Below, in pieces: positions 16,664-25,598 of a DNA stretch of 64,000 nt; position 1 is the first letter of the stretch, and every line of letters begins with the position of its first letter. Origin of the DNA: Halorubrum ruber (lineage in GTDB: Archaea > Halobacteriota > Halobacteria > Halobacteriales > Haloferacaceae); contig NZ_CP073695.1 in assembly GCF_018228765.1 (NCBI RefSeq), forward strand, positions 62,001-126,000, in the 5' to 3' direction. Under the pieces are notes generated by a model, which did not search any database, was not told the origin of the DNA, and saw only the letters and a list, made by a program, of their open reading frames with translations. Both the position numbers and the translations under genes were made by a program.

Positions 16664-17711
16664 CCTCCTCAGCGGGCCCGGATTCCTGGGGACGAGCCCC
16701 GAGATGCTCGCCCTGTTCGCCGGGTTCGGCCTCGTCGTCGGCGTCCTGTTCGGGTTCTTCGGCATGGGGGGGTCGTTCCTCGTCACGCCGGCCCTGCTCA
16801 TGTTGGACTACCCGGCGCCCGTCGCGGTCGGGAGCGGGATGGCGTTCGTCTTCGGGACGGCCGTCATCGCGACGCTGAAACACCACGACCTCGGGCAGGT
16901 CGACTACAAGCTCGGCGTGATCATGATTACGGGGACGACCATCGGCATCGAGGCCGGCCGCGCCAGCGTCTACTACCTCGAATCGATGGGACTCGCCGGC
17001 GGCGTCATCAGCGTCGCCTACGTCGTCCTGCTCGGCGGCGTCGGGGCGATGGTCACCCGCGACGCCCTGAAGGGCGACGGCGGGGGCGGCGTCGACCACG
17101 AGGCGGCCGACAAGGACCTCGACGAGTACGAGATCCCCGAGATCGCGAAGAAGATCCAACGGACCGTCCGGATCCCGCCGATGGTGACGCTCCGCGGCGA
17201 CGTCAGCGTCTCCGTGTGGGTCATCACGGCCGTCGCCTTCTCGACCGGCGTCCTGTCCGGATTCCTCGGCGTCGGCGGCGGGTTCATCCGGATGCCCGCG
17301 ATGATCTACGCGATCGGCGTCCCGGTGCCCGTCGCGGTCGGGACCGACCTCTTCGAGATCGTCTTCTCCGGCGGGCTCGGGAGCTACCTCTACGGACAGG
17401 GCGGCGGCGTGAACCTCGGTATCGTCGCCCCGCTGCTGTTCGGGAGCGCGCTGGGCGCGCGCGTCGGCTCGGCCGCGACCGCCGTCGTCGACTCCGACGA
17501 GATCAAGGTGTACTTCGGCGGGATGCTGCTGGTCGGCTCCATCGCCGTAGGCATCGGCGAAGTGGGCTCGTACCTCGGTAACCCGACGCTCGAACTGATC
17601 GGATTAGTGCTCGTCATCGGCGCGGCGGTCGCCGTCGCGTTCGCGGTCCTCTACACGACGGTCACCTCGCTCCGCGTGACGCGGCAACAGCAGACGTCCG
17701 CCGCGGACTGA
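16644..17711 (+). CDS. TauE/SafE family sulfite/sulfonate exporter
   Basis: 355 residues from a GTG (another GTG at 16653 is possible), with eight predicted membrane spans in two repeats. The repeat starts are FGLVVGVLFGFFGMGGSFL and FSTGVLSGFLGVGGGFIRMP, the paired GxGG motifs of TauE. A cytosolic acidic loop (about 140-185) separates them. The family exports sulfite, sulfonates or other sulfur anions, a fitting end step after persulfide oxidation by the fusion enzyme upstream. Confidence 0.9.
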   Translation: MTRVLGSLLSGPGFLGTSPEMLALFAGFGLVVGVLFGFFGMGGSFLVTPALLMLDYPAPVAVGSGMAFVFGTAVIATLKHHDLGQVDYKLGVIMITGTTIGIEAGRASVYYLESMGLAGGVISVAYVVLLGGVGAMVTRDALKGDGGGGVDHEAADKDLDEYEIPEIAKKIQRTVRIPPMVTLRGDVSVSVWVITAVAFSTGVLSGFLGVGGGFIRMPAMIYAIGVPVPVAVGTDLFEIVFSGGLGSYLYGQGGGVNLGIVAPLLFGSALGARVGSAATAVVDSDEIKVYFGGMLLVGSIAVGIGEVGSYLGNPTLELIGLVLVIGAAVAVAFAVLYTTVTSLRVTRQQQTSAAD

Positions 17712-17788
17712 AGGGCCCCGCATCGGTCCGCGAGAGCGGAATTGTGTTTATTTCACAACAGTATCGCGAGTCCGGTCGCCGTCGTCCC

Positions 17789-19399
17789 TCACAGCCCCTC
17801 TTCGCCGCCCTCCTGCGTGAGGATGACGACCATCGAGAGCCCGGAGATGAGGAGTAAGATGAGCGTCGGCACGACCGCGTACTGGTAGAGCGCGGTCGAC
17901 TGCGCGCGCCAGATCTGGGTGACGATCGTGTCGAAGCCGGACGGGCGGAGAACGAGGGTGACGGGGAGCTCCTTCATCGTCGTGAGGAACACGAGCGCGG
18001 CCCCGGCGACGATCCCGGACCGGGTGAGCGGGAACGTGACGCGGCGGAACGCGCCGGTCGGCGACTCGCCGAGCGTGCGCCCGGCCTCGACGAGCCGTCG
18101 GTCGACCTGGAGGATCGACGTCCGGGTGGAGCCCACCGCCTGCGGGAGGAACCGGACGACGTACGCGAAGATCAGTAGCGGCAGCGTCTGGTAGATCCAC
18201 GGCGCGTACCCGGAGCCGAAGTACACCAACGCGAGCGCTAACACGATGCCGGGGACCGCGAAGCCCACGTACGTCGCGCGCTCGAAGACGACCGCGAGCG
18301 GCGAGTCGTGGTTCGCGGCGAAGTACGCGATGGGGATGGCGGCGAGCGCGGCGACGACCGCGGCGGCCGCCGAGACCGACACCGAGTTGAGCACCTGTAT
18401 CGGCTCGAACGCGAGCGAGGGACGGCGTCCGGCCTCCGAGTTGACCAGCCACAGCCCGAGGATCCACAGCGGCACTAAGAGCGCGAACGCGGACACGCCG
18501 GCGGGGAGCAGCGTCGCCGGCCACCGCCACCGCCCGAGCGACACGCGGTCGTCGGTCCGGCCCGCGTCGTCGCCGCTCGTCTCCCGGTCCGAGCGGACCG
18601 CCCACTCTAAGGCGAGCACGAGGACCACCACGACGAGCAGCTGGAGGGAGAGCAGCGCGGCGTAGTCGCGGCCGAACGCGTTGTACTCGACGTATATCTG
18701 CCGGGTGAACACCGGGAGCCGCATAATCGACGGGGTACCGAAGTCCGAGACCGCGTACAGCGCGGCGAGCAGCGAGCCCGCGGCGATCGCGGGCCGGATC
18801 GTCGGGAGCGTCACGCGCCGGAACGCCGCGATCCGGCCGTGGTTCAGCGTCCGGGCGGCCTCTAAGAGAGTCGTGTCGAACGACAGCAGCGCGGCCCGGG
18901 TCGTCAGGTAGACGTACGGGTACGTGTACAGCGTGATGACGAGGATCGACCCGGAGAGGCCCGAGACCTCCGGGACGCGCTCGACGCCCAGCGGGGCAAG
19001 CACCTCGTGGAACTCCCCCTGCGGCCCGAACGCGGAGACGAACGAGAAGGCGCCGACGTAGCTCGGCACGACGAGCGGGAGGGCGGCCGCGACCGACCAG
19101 AAGCGGCGGAACGGGAGGTCGGTCCGGGCGGTGAGGTACGCGAGCGGGACGCCGATCAGGATCGACGCCGCCGTGACGCCGGCCATCAGGAGGAGGCTGT
19201 TGACGAGCACGTCGGCGGTCCCGGCGCTGAAGAGGAGGTCCACGGCGCGCTCGCGCTCGACGGCGACCGCCTCGATGACGAGCCACGCGAGCGGGAACAC
19301 GAGAGTGGCGGCGATCGCCGCGCAGAGCAGCGTGAGCCCGATCGGGAGCCTGTCGTCGCCGTCGGTCAGCCGGTCGCGGATCCGGGTTCGCAGGGACAT
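17789..19399 (-). CDS. Ferric iron ABC transporter permease (fused FbpB-type)
   Basis: 536 residues from the ATG at 19399, with about twelve membrane spans forming two fused permease domains. The EAA loops read LLEAARTLNHGRIAAFRRVTLP and LVEAGRTLGESPTGAFRRVTFP. This arrangement is typical of FbpB/SfuB ferric transporters. The binding protein is at 25599-26756, but no ATPase gene is found anywhere in the window. An iron-box-like palindrome at 19493-19508 lies 94 bases upstream, shared with the divergent oxidoreductase operon. It is convergent with TauE. Confidence 0.9.
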   Translation of the reverse strand: MSLRTRIRDRLTDGDDRLPIGLTLLCAAIAATLVFPLAWLVIEAVAVERERAVDLLFSAGTADVLVNSLLLMAGVTAASILIGVPLAYLTARTDLPFRRFWSVAAALPLVVPSYVGAFSFVSAFGPQGEFHEVLAPLGVERVPEVSGLSGSILVITLYTYPYVYLTTRAALLSFDTTLLEAARTLNHGRIAAFRRVTLPTIRPAIAAGSLLAALYAVSDFGTPSIMRLPVFTRQIYVEYNAFGRDYAALLSLQLLVVVVLVLALEWAVRSDRETSGDDAGRTDDRVSLGRWRWPATLLPAGVSAFALLVPLWILGLWLVNSEAGRRPSLAFEPIQVLNSVSVSAAAAVVAALAAIPIAYFAANHDSPLAVVFERATYVGFAVPGIVLALALVYFGSGYAPWIYQTLPLLIFAYVVRFLPQAVGSTRTSILQVDRRLVEAGRTLGESPTGAFRRVTFPLTRSGIVAGAALVFLTTMKELPVTLVLRPSGFDTIVTQIWRAQSTALYQYAVVPTLILLLISGLSMVVILTQEGGEEGL

Positions 19400-19492
19400 T
19401 GTGCGGGGATGGAGTCGAGTTGTCGAGGCGAGGGCGCGCCGAGCGTTAGGGGTTCCGATCGTCCGGCGAGCGCGCTCCGACGGATATATGAA

Positions 19493-19508
19493 TTTAGGGC
19501 CACCTAAA
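19493..19508. promoter_or_regulatory. Iron-box palindrome 1
   Basis: TTTAGGGCCACCTAAA, half-sites TTTAGG/CCTAAA with a 4-base centre. It sits between a TATATG box (about 19485) and the ATG at 19516, where a bound repressor would block the start site. It resembles DtxR/IdeR operators. Confidence 0.7.
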
Positions 19509-19515
19509 CTCTTCC

Positions 19516-20088
19516 ATGGAACTGACGCGACGCGACGCGGCGGCCGCGCTGGCCGCGATCGGCGCGACCGGCGGCGTCGCGCTCGGCGTCCGTCGGGCGA
19601 CCGACGAGCGGGGCGGCGAGGGTACGGAAGACGGCGACGCCGACCGCTCGTGGGACGGCGAGGGGACCCCCGGCGACGAGGCGGTTCGAACGGCGATGAC
19701 CGCGGTCGCGCGGACCGTGTATCCGGACGCGGTCTCCGGGGTCGACGCGTTCGTCGAGGCGTTCCTCGACGGCCGCCTCGACGGGTCAACCCACGGCGAG
19801 GGGATCCGCGCGGCGGTCGCCGAGGTCGAGTCGGCGGCCCGGTCGTGGTACGACGCGCCGGTCGCCGACCTCCCGCCCGCCGACCGCGACGCGCTGCTCC
19901 GCGAACTCGGCGCGGACGTAGCCGAGGAGAACCCGGACGGAACGACCGCGGAACGGGTGCGCTACTACGTCGTCAACGAGCTGCTGCTCGCGCTGTACTC
20001 CTCTCCGACCGGCGGCGAGCTCGTCGGCATCGAGAACCCGCAGGGACACCCGGGCGGCGCGGAGAGCTACCAGCGGGGGCCGCGATGA
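19516..20088 (+). CDS. Gluconate 2-dehydrogenase subunit 3 family protein (Tat-exported)
   Basis: 190 residues. A twin-arginine start (LTRRDAAAALAAIGATGG) is followed by a helical domain with VARTVYPDAVSGVDAFVEAFLDGRL and a C-terminal GIENPQGHPGGAESYQRGP, as in the small subunit of membrane gluconate and fructose dehydrogenases. It would carry the GMC flavoprotein across the membrane as a Tat hitchhiker. Its stop overlaps the GMC start (ATGA). Iron-box 1 lies 8 bases upstream of the ATG. Confidence 0.85.
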   Translation: MELTRRDAAAALAAIGATGGVALGVRRATDERGGEGTEDGDADRSWDGEGTPGDEAVRTAMTAVARTVYPDAVSGVDAFVEAFLDGRLDGSTHGEGIRAAVAEVESAARSWYDAPVADLPPADRDALLRELGADVAEENPDGTTAERVRYYVVNELLLALYSSPTGGELVGIENPQGHPGGAESYQRGPR

Positions 20089-21731
20089 GCGGCGCCGAGA
20101 GCGTCGGCGACGGGCGCACGGACGACGGCCGCGACGTCGACCGCACGCCCGTCCCGGACGCCGACGTCTGCGTCGTCGGCGCGGGTCCCGCCGGGGCGCT
20201 CGTCGCTGACCGGCTCGCGGGCGACCGCGACGTGGTGGTGCTCGACGCCGGACCGCGGTTCGACCCGGCGGACCGCCTCGCCAGACAGGAGCGGGCGATC
20301 CGTCCCTCCTACGGGCGACCGGACGTGTGGGGCGGCGGCGGGGCGCGCGACGCCTACGAGACCGCCGGCGACCGCTCGTACCCCCTCAACCACGCCCGCG
20401 TGAAGGGCGTCGGCGGGTCGACGCTCCACTGGCAGGGGATGGTGATGCGGCTCCACGAGGACGACTTCAACTCCGCGAGCGAGCGAGGCGTCGGCGCCGA
20501 CTGGCCGATAGAGTACGCGGACCTGCGGCCGTACTACGCCGAGGCGGAGAAGGAGCTGGGCGTCGCGGGCGCCTCTGATAACCCCTACGCGCCGCCGCGC
20601 GAGGAGCCGCACCCGATGCCGGCGTTCGAGCCCTCCTACAGCGACTCGCTGTTCGCCGAGGCCTGCGAGGAGTTGGGGATCGACATGCACTCGGTTCCGA
20701 ACGCGCGCAACTCGGAGCCGTACGACGACCGGTCGCCCTGCGTCGGCTACGGCACCTGCCAGCCGGTCTGTCCGAGCGGCGCGAAGTACGACGCGACGGT
20801 CCATATCGAGCGCGCGGAGGAGAAGGGCGCGACCGTGGTCGACCGCGCGCCGGTCGAGCGCCTCGAACACGACGGCGACGACCGGGTGACCGCCGCCGTC
20901 TACGCGACGCCGGACGGGGAGCGGCACAGGCAGGAGGCGGACGCGTTCGTCGTCGCCGCCGGCGGGGTGGAGACGCCGCGGCTCCTCCTGCTCTCCGACT
21001 CGGACCGCTACCCGGACGGGCTCGCGAACGGGAGCGGCCACGTCGGCGAGTTCTTCATGGACCACCTGTTCGCGGGCGCGGGCGGCACGCTCGACGAGGA
21101 GACGAGACAGAACCACGTCGGCTTCTACACCAGCGCCTGCGACCAGTTCTACGACGAGGCCGACGAGGAACAGGCCCCGTTCAAGCTGGAGTTCTTCAAC
21201 TACGCCGGCCCCTCGCCGGTGGAGATGGCCCTGACCGGCGACGACTGGGGCGACGCGCTCCTCGACCGGCTCCGAGATGGGTACGGGAACCACGTCGCGA
21301 TGGGCGGGCTCGTCGAGCAGCTCCCAGACGCCGACAGCCGGATCACCCTCGCCGACGACCGCACCGACGACCGCGGGAACCCCGTGCCGCAAATAGAGTG
21401 GACGGTCGGCGACCGCGCGCTCGACACGATCGAACGCGCGAACGAGATCCAAGTCGAGATCCTCGAAGAACTCGGCGCCGACGTCGAGTGGGTCGCCGGG
21501 CCGGACGCGACGGGGCCCGCCTACCACCACATGGGGACGACGCGGATGAGCGACGACCCCGATTCGGGCGTCGTCGACGCCGACTGCCGGACCCACGACC
21601 TCGACAACTGCTGGATCGCCTCCAGCTCCGTCTTCCCGACGAGCGGCGCGATGAACCCGACGCTCACTATCGCCGCGCTCGCGCTCCGCGTCGGGGACGA
21701 CGTGGCCGGCTGGCTCGCGGACGGGTCCTGA
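20085..21731 (+). CDS. GMC-family oxidoreductase (gluconate dehydrogenase large-subunit-like)
   Basis: 548 residues starting at the ATG at 20085 that overlaps the previous stop. The FAD motif VCVVGAGPAGALVAD is near residue 29; KGVGGSTLHWQGM and the C-terminal AYHHMGTTRMSDDP and NPTLTIAALALR are GMC hallmarks, with the catalytic His in the YHHMG segment. A four-Cys stretch CVGYGTCQPVCPSGAKYD is as in bacterial sugar dehydrogenases. It probably oxidises a sugar or polyol outside the cell, with electrons going to the respiratory chain. The iron box upstream suggests expression under iron limitation. Confidence 0.88.
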   Translation: MSGAESVGDGRTDDGRDVDRTPVPDADVCVVGAGPAGALVADRLAGDRDVVVLDAGPRFDPADRLARQERAIRPSYGRPDVWGGGGARDAYETAGDRSYPLNHARVKGVGGSTLHWQGMVMRLHEDDFNSASERGVGADWPIEYADLRPYYAEAEKELGVAGASDNPYAPPREEPHPMPAFEPSYSDSLFAEACEELGIDMHSVPNARNSEPYDDRSPCVGYGTCQPVCPSGAKYDATVHIERAEEKGATVVDRAPVERLEHDGDDRVTAAVYATPDGERHRQEADAFVVAAGGVETPRLLLLSDSDRYPDGLANGSGHVGEFFMDHLFAGAGGTLDEETRQNHVGFYTSACDQFYDEADEEQAPFKLEFFNYAGPSPVEMALTGDDWGDALLDRLRDGYGNHVAMGGLVEQLPDADSRITLADDRTDDRGNPVPQIEWTVGDRALDTIERANEIQVEILEELGADVEWVAGPDATGPAYHHMGTTRMSDDPDSGVVDADCRTHDLDNCWIASSSVFPTSGAMNPTLTIAALALRVGDDVAGWLADGS

Positions 21732-21748
21732 CGACCGACTGCCACTAT

Positions 21749-21764
21749 TTTAGGTAAACCTAAA
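21749..21764. promoter_or_regulatory. Iron-box palindrome 2
   Basis: TTTAGGTAAACCTAAA, exact half-sites, extended one T/A each side. It lies 23-32 bases before the two candidate starts of the glycosyltransferase gene, over the expected TATA position. Confidence 0.7.
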
Positions 21765-21796
21765 AACTCAAGTGGGTACGGACTGAGATGCGGGTA

Positions 21797-22621
21797 ATGA
21801 GCGACTCAGCACACGCGACGAACGGCTCGGCGGCCGCGGTCGAGAACGGCAGCGAGGCGGCCGCGATGGACGATACCGACGCGGCGGACGGAGCGGACAT
21901 CTCGGGCGACACGGACGCGACCGCCGACGCCTCGGGGGCGTACACCTTCGACGACCTCAGCGTCGTGATGGGGACGTACAACGAGGAGGAGGCGATCGGC
22001 ACGGTCCTCGACGACATCGACGAGGTGACCGACGGGAAGGCGGAGGTCGTCTGCGTCGACGGCTCCTCGGACCGAACGCCCGAGATCGCCCGCGAACACG
22101 GCGCGACCGTCATCGAGCAGGAGCCGCAGGGGTACGGCGTCGCCGTCAGCGAGGCGATCCTGACGCCCGACCGCCCGGTCGTCGTCACGACCGACTGCGA
22201 CGACACCTATCCGATGGAGGCGCTGCCGGAGTTCCTCGCGGAGATCAACGACGGCGCGGACGTGGTGAGCGGCGACCGGCTCTACCACGGCGCCGACGCG
22301 ATGCCGGCGTTCAACCGCTTCGGAAACCACGCGTTTGCGGCGCTCGCGAGCCTGTTGATGGGCGAGCGCGTCCATGATACCACCACGGGGATGCGCGCGT
22401 ACCGCCGCGACGTGGTCGAGGAGATCGGCTGGACGGAGAACACCGGCCTCTCCGCCGAGCTCCTCATCCGTCCGCTGATGCGGGGCTACGACGTGCGCGA
22501 GCGCCCGATCCGGTACGCCGAGCGCCTCGGTGAGACGAAGCTCGACCCGATCGGCGGCGGCGCCGCCATCGCGAAGTCGATCGTCACCGTCTGTCTCGAA
22601 GAGCAACTGCGGCGCTTCTGA
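21797..22621 (+). CDS. Family 2 glycosyltransferase (dolichol-phosphate hexosyltransferase-like)
   Basis: 274 residues from the ATG at 21797; an ATG three codons earlier (21788) is equally close to the promoter. An acidic disordered N-terminus (about 1-50) precedes a GT-A domain: LSVVMGTYNEEEAIGTVLDDI, VVCVDGSSDRTPEIA, the metal site TTDCDDTYPME and acceptor region TTTGMRAYRRDVV. There are no membrane spans, so it resembles the soluble DPM1/AglJ group that loads dolichol phosphate with a sugar on the inner membrane face. It has its own iron box, unusual for a glycosyltransferase. Confidence 0.85.
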   Translation: MSDSAHATNGSAAAVENGSEAAAMDDTDAADGADISGDTDATADASGAYTFDDLSVVMGTYNEEEAIGTVLDDIDEVTDGKAEVVCVDGSSDRTPEIAREHGATVIEQEPQGYGVAVSEAILTPDRPVVVTTDCDDTYPMEALPEFLAEINDGADVVSGDRLYHGADAMPAFNRFGNHAFAALASLLMGERVHDTTTGMRAYRRDVVEEIGWTENTGLSAELLIRPLMRGYDVRERPIRYAERLGETKLDPIGGGAAIAKSIVTVCLEEQLRRF

Positions 22622-22746
22622 GGGCGCTTCGCCCTCGACCCGGCGTCGGACGGCGGTCCGGACGTACACTGTGGGCACAGTGGACCGCCGCCGGCGGCGT
22701 TTTTACGCTCGTGAGCGACAGCGTCGATCACTTATAAATGGACGCA

Positions 22747-23016
22747 GCGGTGGCGCGTGCCGGTGAGCGCCCCTCGGGCGCGAACCGCACGCGCGAGGGA
22801 GTCGGGCGCGACGAGGGCGACCGAAGGGAGCCCGAAGGATGCGCCCGACGAGGCTGGGGAGGCGTGAGGTGCGGTCGCGGAGCGGTGCGGGGGCGGGACT
22901 CAAAGGGGCAGTCGCGAGGCGGGCGCAGACGACGCAAGCACCGCAGGGAGCGAGCAGCGCGAGCGACTGAGGAGCGCAGCGAGTGTGCGCCCGCCTCGCG
23001 GCTGGGGCTTTGGAGG
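22747..23016 (+). ncRNA. Structured repeat RNA element, copy 3
   Basis: Conserved blocks as in copy 1. Helices: GCGCCC/GGGCGC (22767-22772 with 22776-22781), the variable hairpin 22801-22809 with 22841-22849, and a 17-bp closing stem 22911-22927 with 22986-23002 including one G-T pair. The bases differ from copies 1 and 2 while pairing holds. A TTATAAATG box lies just before it, near 22732-22740. Confidence 0.7.
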
Positions 23017-23230
23017 TGCTCGCCGCCGATCTACTGTCAGTTATTTATAAGCGAGCGGCTGGTGCTTTGGAGGTGCTCGCCGCCGATCTACTGTCAGTTA
23101 TTTATAAGCGAGCGACTGGGGCTTTGGAGGTGTTCGCCGCCGATCTACTGACAGCTATTTATAAGCGAGCGGCTGGTGCTTTGGAGGTGTTCGCCGCCGA
23201 TCCACTGACAGCTATTTATAAGCAATCAAC
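23001..23230 (+). repeat. Four-unit 57-base tandem array, tail of element 3
   Basis: GCTTTGG begins at 23007, 23064, 23121 and 23178, exactly 57 bases apart. Each unit carries TTTATAA 37 bases later and most carry GGAGGTG, a perfect Shine-Dalgarno-like block with no start codon behind it. The array ends 4 bases before the stop of the convergent glycosyltransferase gene. Confidence 0.85.
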
Positions 23231-23233
23231 CAA

Positions 23234-25549
23234 TTAATCGCTCGTTTCGGTCTCAGTCTCGAAGACGACCCACTCGGGGTGAGTCTGGGGCTCGTCGGGG
23301 AGGTACGTCCCCTCGTTGCCGCACTCCGTGACGAGCCGGCAGGTCGAGCGCTCGGGCGGCCAGACGGCCTCGACGGTGTCGTCCTCAGTCAGCCGCACCG
23401 TCACCTCCTGCCGGTACGTGAACGTCGCGCCCGTGGGGTCGACGAGCGTCACCGTCACTGCGACCACGTCGCCCTCGGGGTCGAACGGCACCGGTTCGGC
23501 CGCCTCGGGTGCCCCGGCGGCCGCCCCATCGGAGAGCCGAACGCCCTCGGGCGTCACCGCCCAGTCGACCGCGAGCGAGTCGCCGAGGTCGCTCACGGTG
23601 TAGGAGACGTGGTCGGGACCGCCCGCCGCGCCCCGGCGCGGGTCGACGCGGACCTGCGCGCGGACGACGCGGTCCGGCACGCCGACGGTCGTCTCCGCGT
23701 CGAGCCGAGCCCCCGAGCGCCGGCCCAGCACCGCTAACTTCGGCGTGACGCGGGTCTCCGGGTTCGCGGTCCAGACCCCCTGGTAGCCGTAGCGGTAGAG
23801 CGTCCGATTCGGGTACGCGTCGAGCACCGCGAAGTTCTCGACCGGGTCGCGGTCGAGCGCGTACACGACCTCGCCGTCGAGCCCCGGGCCGTTCCGGAGG
23901 TACTGGAACGGGTGGTTCTGCCACTCGCCGTACGGCGTGGGGACGAACACCAGCGCGTCCTCGAACGTCGCCTCGTCGATCGGGGCGTACGCGGCCTCGT
24001 GTTTCTCATCGACCGCGGCGTTCCGCTCCATCGGGTCCGCGGCCGCGTCCACGGCCGTGACGCCCCCGCCCGCGACCGCGAGCGCGACGACGACCGCGAG
24101 CGCCGCGCTCGCGACCGTCGGCGAGACGCCGCGGACCACGACCCGCTCGCGGGCCGCGACGAGCCCCCGCCACCCGACGGCAACGCCGAGGCCGCCGAAC
24201 ACCGACAGCGGGACGAGCAGGTCGAAGTGGTAGAACGGCCCGAACAGCGACGCGAGCCCGTCGGTCGGGTCCGAAAGGTCGGCGAGCGCGTTGTGGGTCC
24301 CCCAGAAGTAGAGGTTCCCGACGACGACGGAGACCGCGACGCCCACGAGGAGCAGCGTCGCCGTCCGCCGGAACGCGGGCGAGCCGGCGGTCTCCGCGAC
24401 ATCCTTGCCGTGGTCGACGACCACCGGCCTCCGCGGATCGCCGCTCGCGCGCCAGCCCCACAGCGCGACCGCGCCGCCGACCAGCGCGACGACGGTCCCG
24501 AGCGGCCCGGCGACGAACCACCGGGTCGCGATCTCCTGCAGCGCGTACCGGTTCGACTCCAGCGCCAGCCCGAGCGTGTAGTCGACCGAGTGGCCGAGGA
24601 TGCGCCGCTCGCCGAAGCCGGGCCCGTCCATCGGCGCGAACACCTGGTACGGGAACGTGAGCGGCGACCCGGTCATCCGGACGTTGTACGCGAGCGTGAC
24701 GCCGACGAACAGGACGCCGAACAGCGCCGTAAGGCCGTGGCGTCGGATCGGACCGGGAAGCTCGCCGGACCGGCCGACTCCAAGCGCGCGGCGACCGAGG
24801 GCCGCGAACGCACGCGGTGTCGACATCCCGGACTCGGCACCGAAGCGACGGACCGCCGACCCCACCCGCCACAGCGCGTGGGCGATGAACGGCGCGGCGA
24901 ACAGCACCGCGGTGTACGGCCGCGCGAAGAACGCGAGCCCGATCGCGACGCCCGCGACGCCGGCCGCCCGGAGCGACCGGTCCCGGACGCTCCGGAGGTA
25001 CGCGACCGCGAAGATCAGGTTGAAGAACGTCGTGGGCGCGTACGGGAGGAACGCCGACGACGTCGCGACCGCCATCGGCGACGCGGCGAAGCAGACGGCC
25101 GCGGCGAGACCGGCCCGGCGGCCGACCGTCATCGACCCGAGCAGGTACACGAGGGCAGCGTTGCCGGCGGCGACGACCGCGAGCGTGACGCGGGGCTCGC
25201 CGAACAGGCCCATCGTGACCGCGAACATCGCCGCCGGGACGGGGTTGTACTTCGGGTAGAGCCGGCCGCCGTCCTCGATGAAGAACCACGGGTGGACGGC
25301 GTCGGCGAGCGGACCGGCGTGGAACTCGAGCTGGCCGCCCAAGAGGAGCGCCGCCTGCGTGAGGTAGACCCCCTCGTCGTGGTTCGCGGAGTGGTGCGAG
25401 AAGACGGTGGCGGCGATGACGAACGTCAGGACGCCGGCCGCGATCGCGACCAAGGCCGCCGCGAGGCTCACGCGGTCGGCGCGGGCGAGTCGCTGGCGGA
25501 GCCGGGCGGCGAGTCGGCGGGGACGGAGCGACAGTGGGAGAAGTGACAC
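23234..25549 (-). CDS. GT39-like membrane glycosyltransferase (dolichyl-phosphate-mannose mannosyltransferase family)
   Basis: 771 residues with about ten to twelve membrane spans in the first 480 and a soluble, probably extracellular C-terminal domain of about 290. The first loop motif NHDEGVYLTQAALLLGG holds the acidic pair typical of GT-C enzymes, which transfer sugar from dolichol phosphate to proteins or lipid outside the membrane. It begins 50 bases after the iron-binding protein gene ends, on the same strand with no evident promoter, so it is likely co-transcribed from iron-box 3. Confidence 0.85.
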   Translation of the reverse strand: MSLLPLSLRPRRLAARLRQRLARADRVSLAAALVAIAAGVLTFVIAATVFSHHSANHDEGVYLTQAALLLGGQLEFHAGPLADAVHPWFFIEDGGRLYPKYNPVPAAMFAVTMGLFGEPRVTLAVVAAGNAALVYLLGSMTVGRRAGLAAAVCFAASPMAVATSSAFLPYAPTTFFNLIFAVAYLRSVRDRSLRAAGVAGVAIGLAFFARPYTAVLFAAPFIAHALWRVGSAVRRFGAESGMSTPRAFAALGRRALGVGRSGELPGPIRRHGLTALFGVLFVGVTLAYNVRMTGSPLTFPYQVFAPMDGPGFGERRILGHSVDYTLGLALESNRYALQEIATRWFVAGPLGTVVALVGGAVALWGWRASGDPRRPVVVDHGKDVAETAGSPAFRRTATLLLVGVAVSVVVGNLYFWGTHNALADLSDPTDGLASLFGPFYHFDLLVPLSVFGGLGVAVGWRGLVAARERVVVRGVSPTVASAALAVVVALAVAGGGVTAVDAAADPMERNAAVDEKHEAAYAPIDEATFEDALVFVPTPYGEWQNHPFQYLRNGPGLDGEVVYALDRDPVENFAVLDAYPNRTLYRYGYQGVWTANPETRVTPKLAVLGRRSGARLDAETTVGVPDRVVRAQVRVDPRRGAAGGPDHVSYTVSDLGDSLAVDWAVTPEGVRLSDGAAAGAPEAAEPVPFDPEGDVVAVTVTLVDPTGATFTYRQEVTVRLTEDDTVEAVWPPERSTCRLVTECGNEGTYLPDEPQTHPEWVVFETETETSD

Positions 25550-25598
25550 GGGCGAGAGGCGGTGGTGACGTGGGCGTGGTGGGGAGCGCGTCGGCCGC

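Noticed and set aside
17735..17765. GGAATTGTG...CACAAC as a sixth GTATTG-type operator
   Set aside because: It lacks the GTATTG half and the 11-base spacing and lies between two convergent genes.
19131..20084. N-terminal extension of the GMC oxidoreductase frame
   Set aside because: Overlaps the Tat-exported small subunit and the promoter; the ATG at 20085 overlaps that gene's stop as in a normal operon.
23001..23230. CRISPR array
   Set aside because: The units are direct repeats with no distinct spacers; the variation lies within a continuous 57-base unit and there are no cas genes.
22983..23237. 84-codon ORF across the 57-base array giving a 19-residue repeat protein (AGALEVLAADLLSVIYK-like)
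   Set aside because: 57 is a multiple of three, so one open unit keeps all open. In copies 2 and 5 the corresponding frame is not maintained while the spacing is, and the TATA and GGAGG blocks are better conserved than codons.
23912..25546. 544-codon + strand ORF opposite the GT39-like gene
   Set aside because: Arg/Glu/Asp repeats typical of the reverse complement of a GC-rich membrane protein; no recognisable domain.
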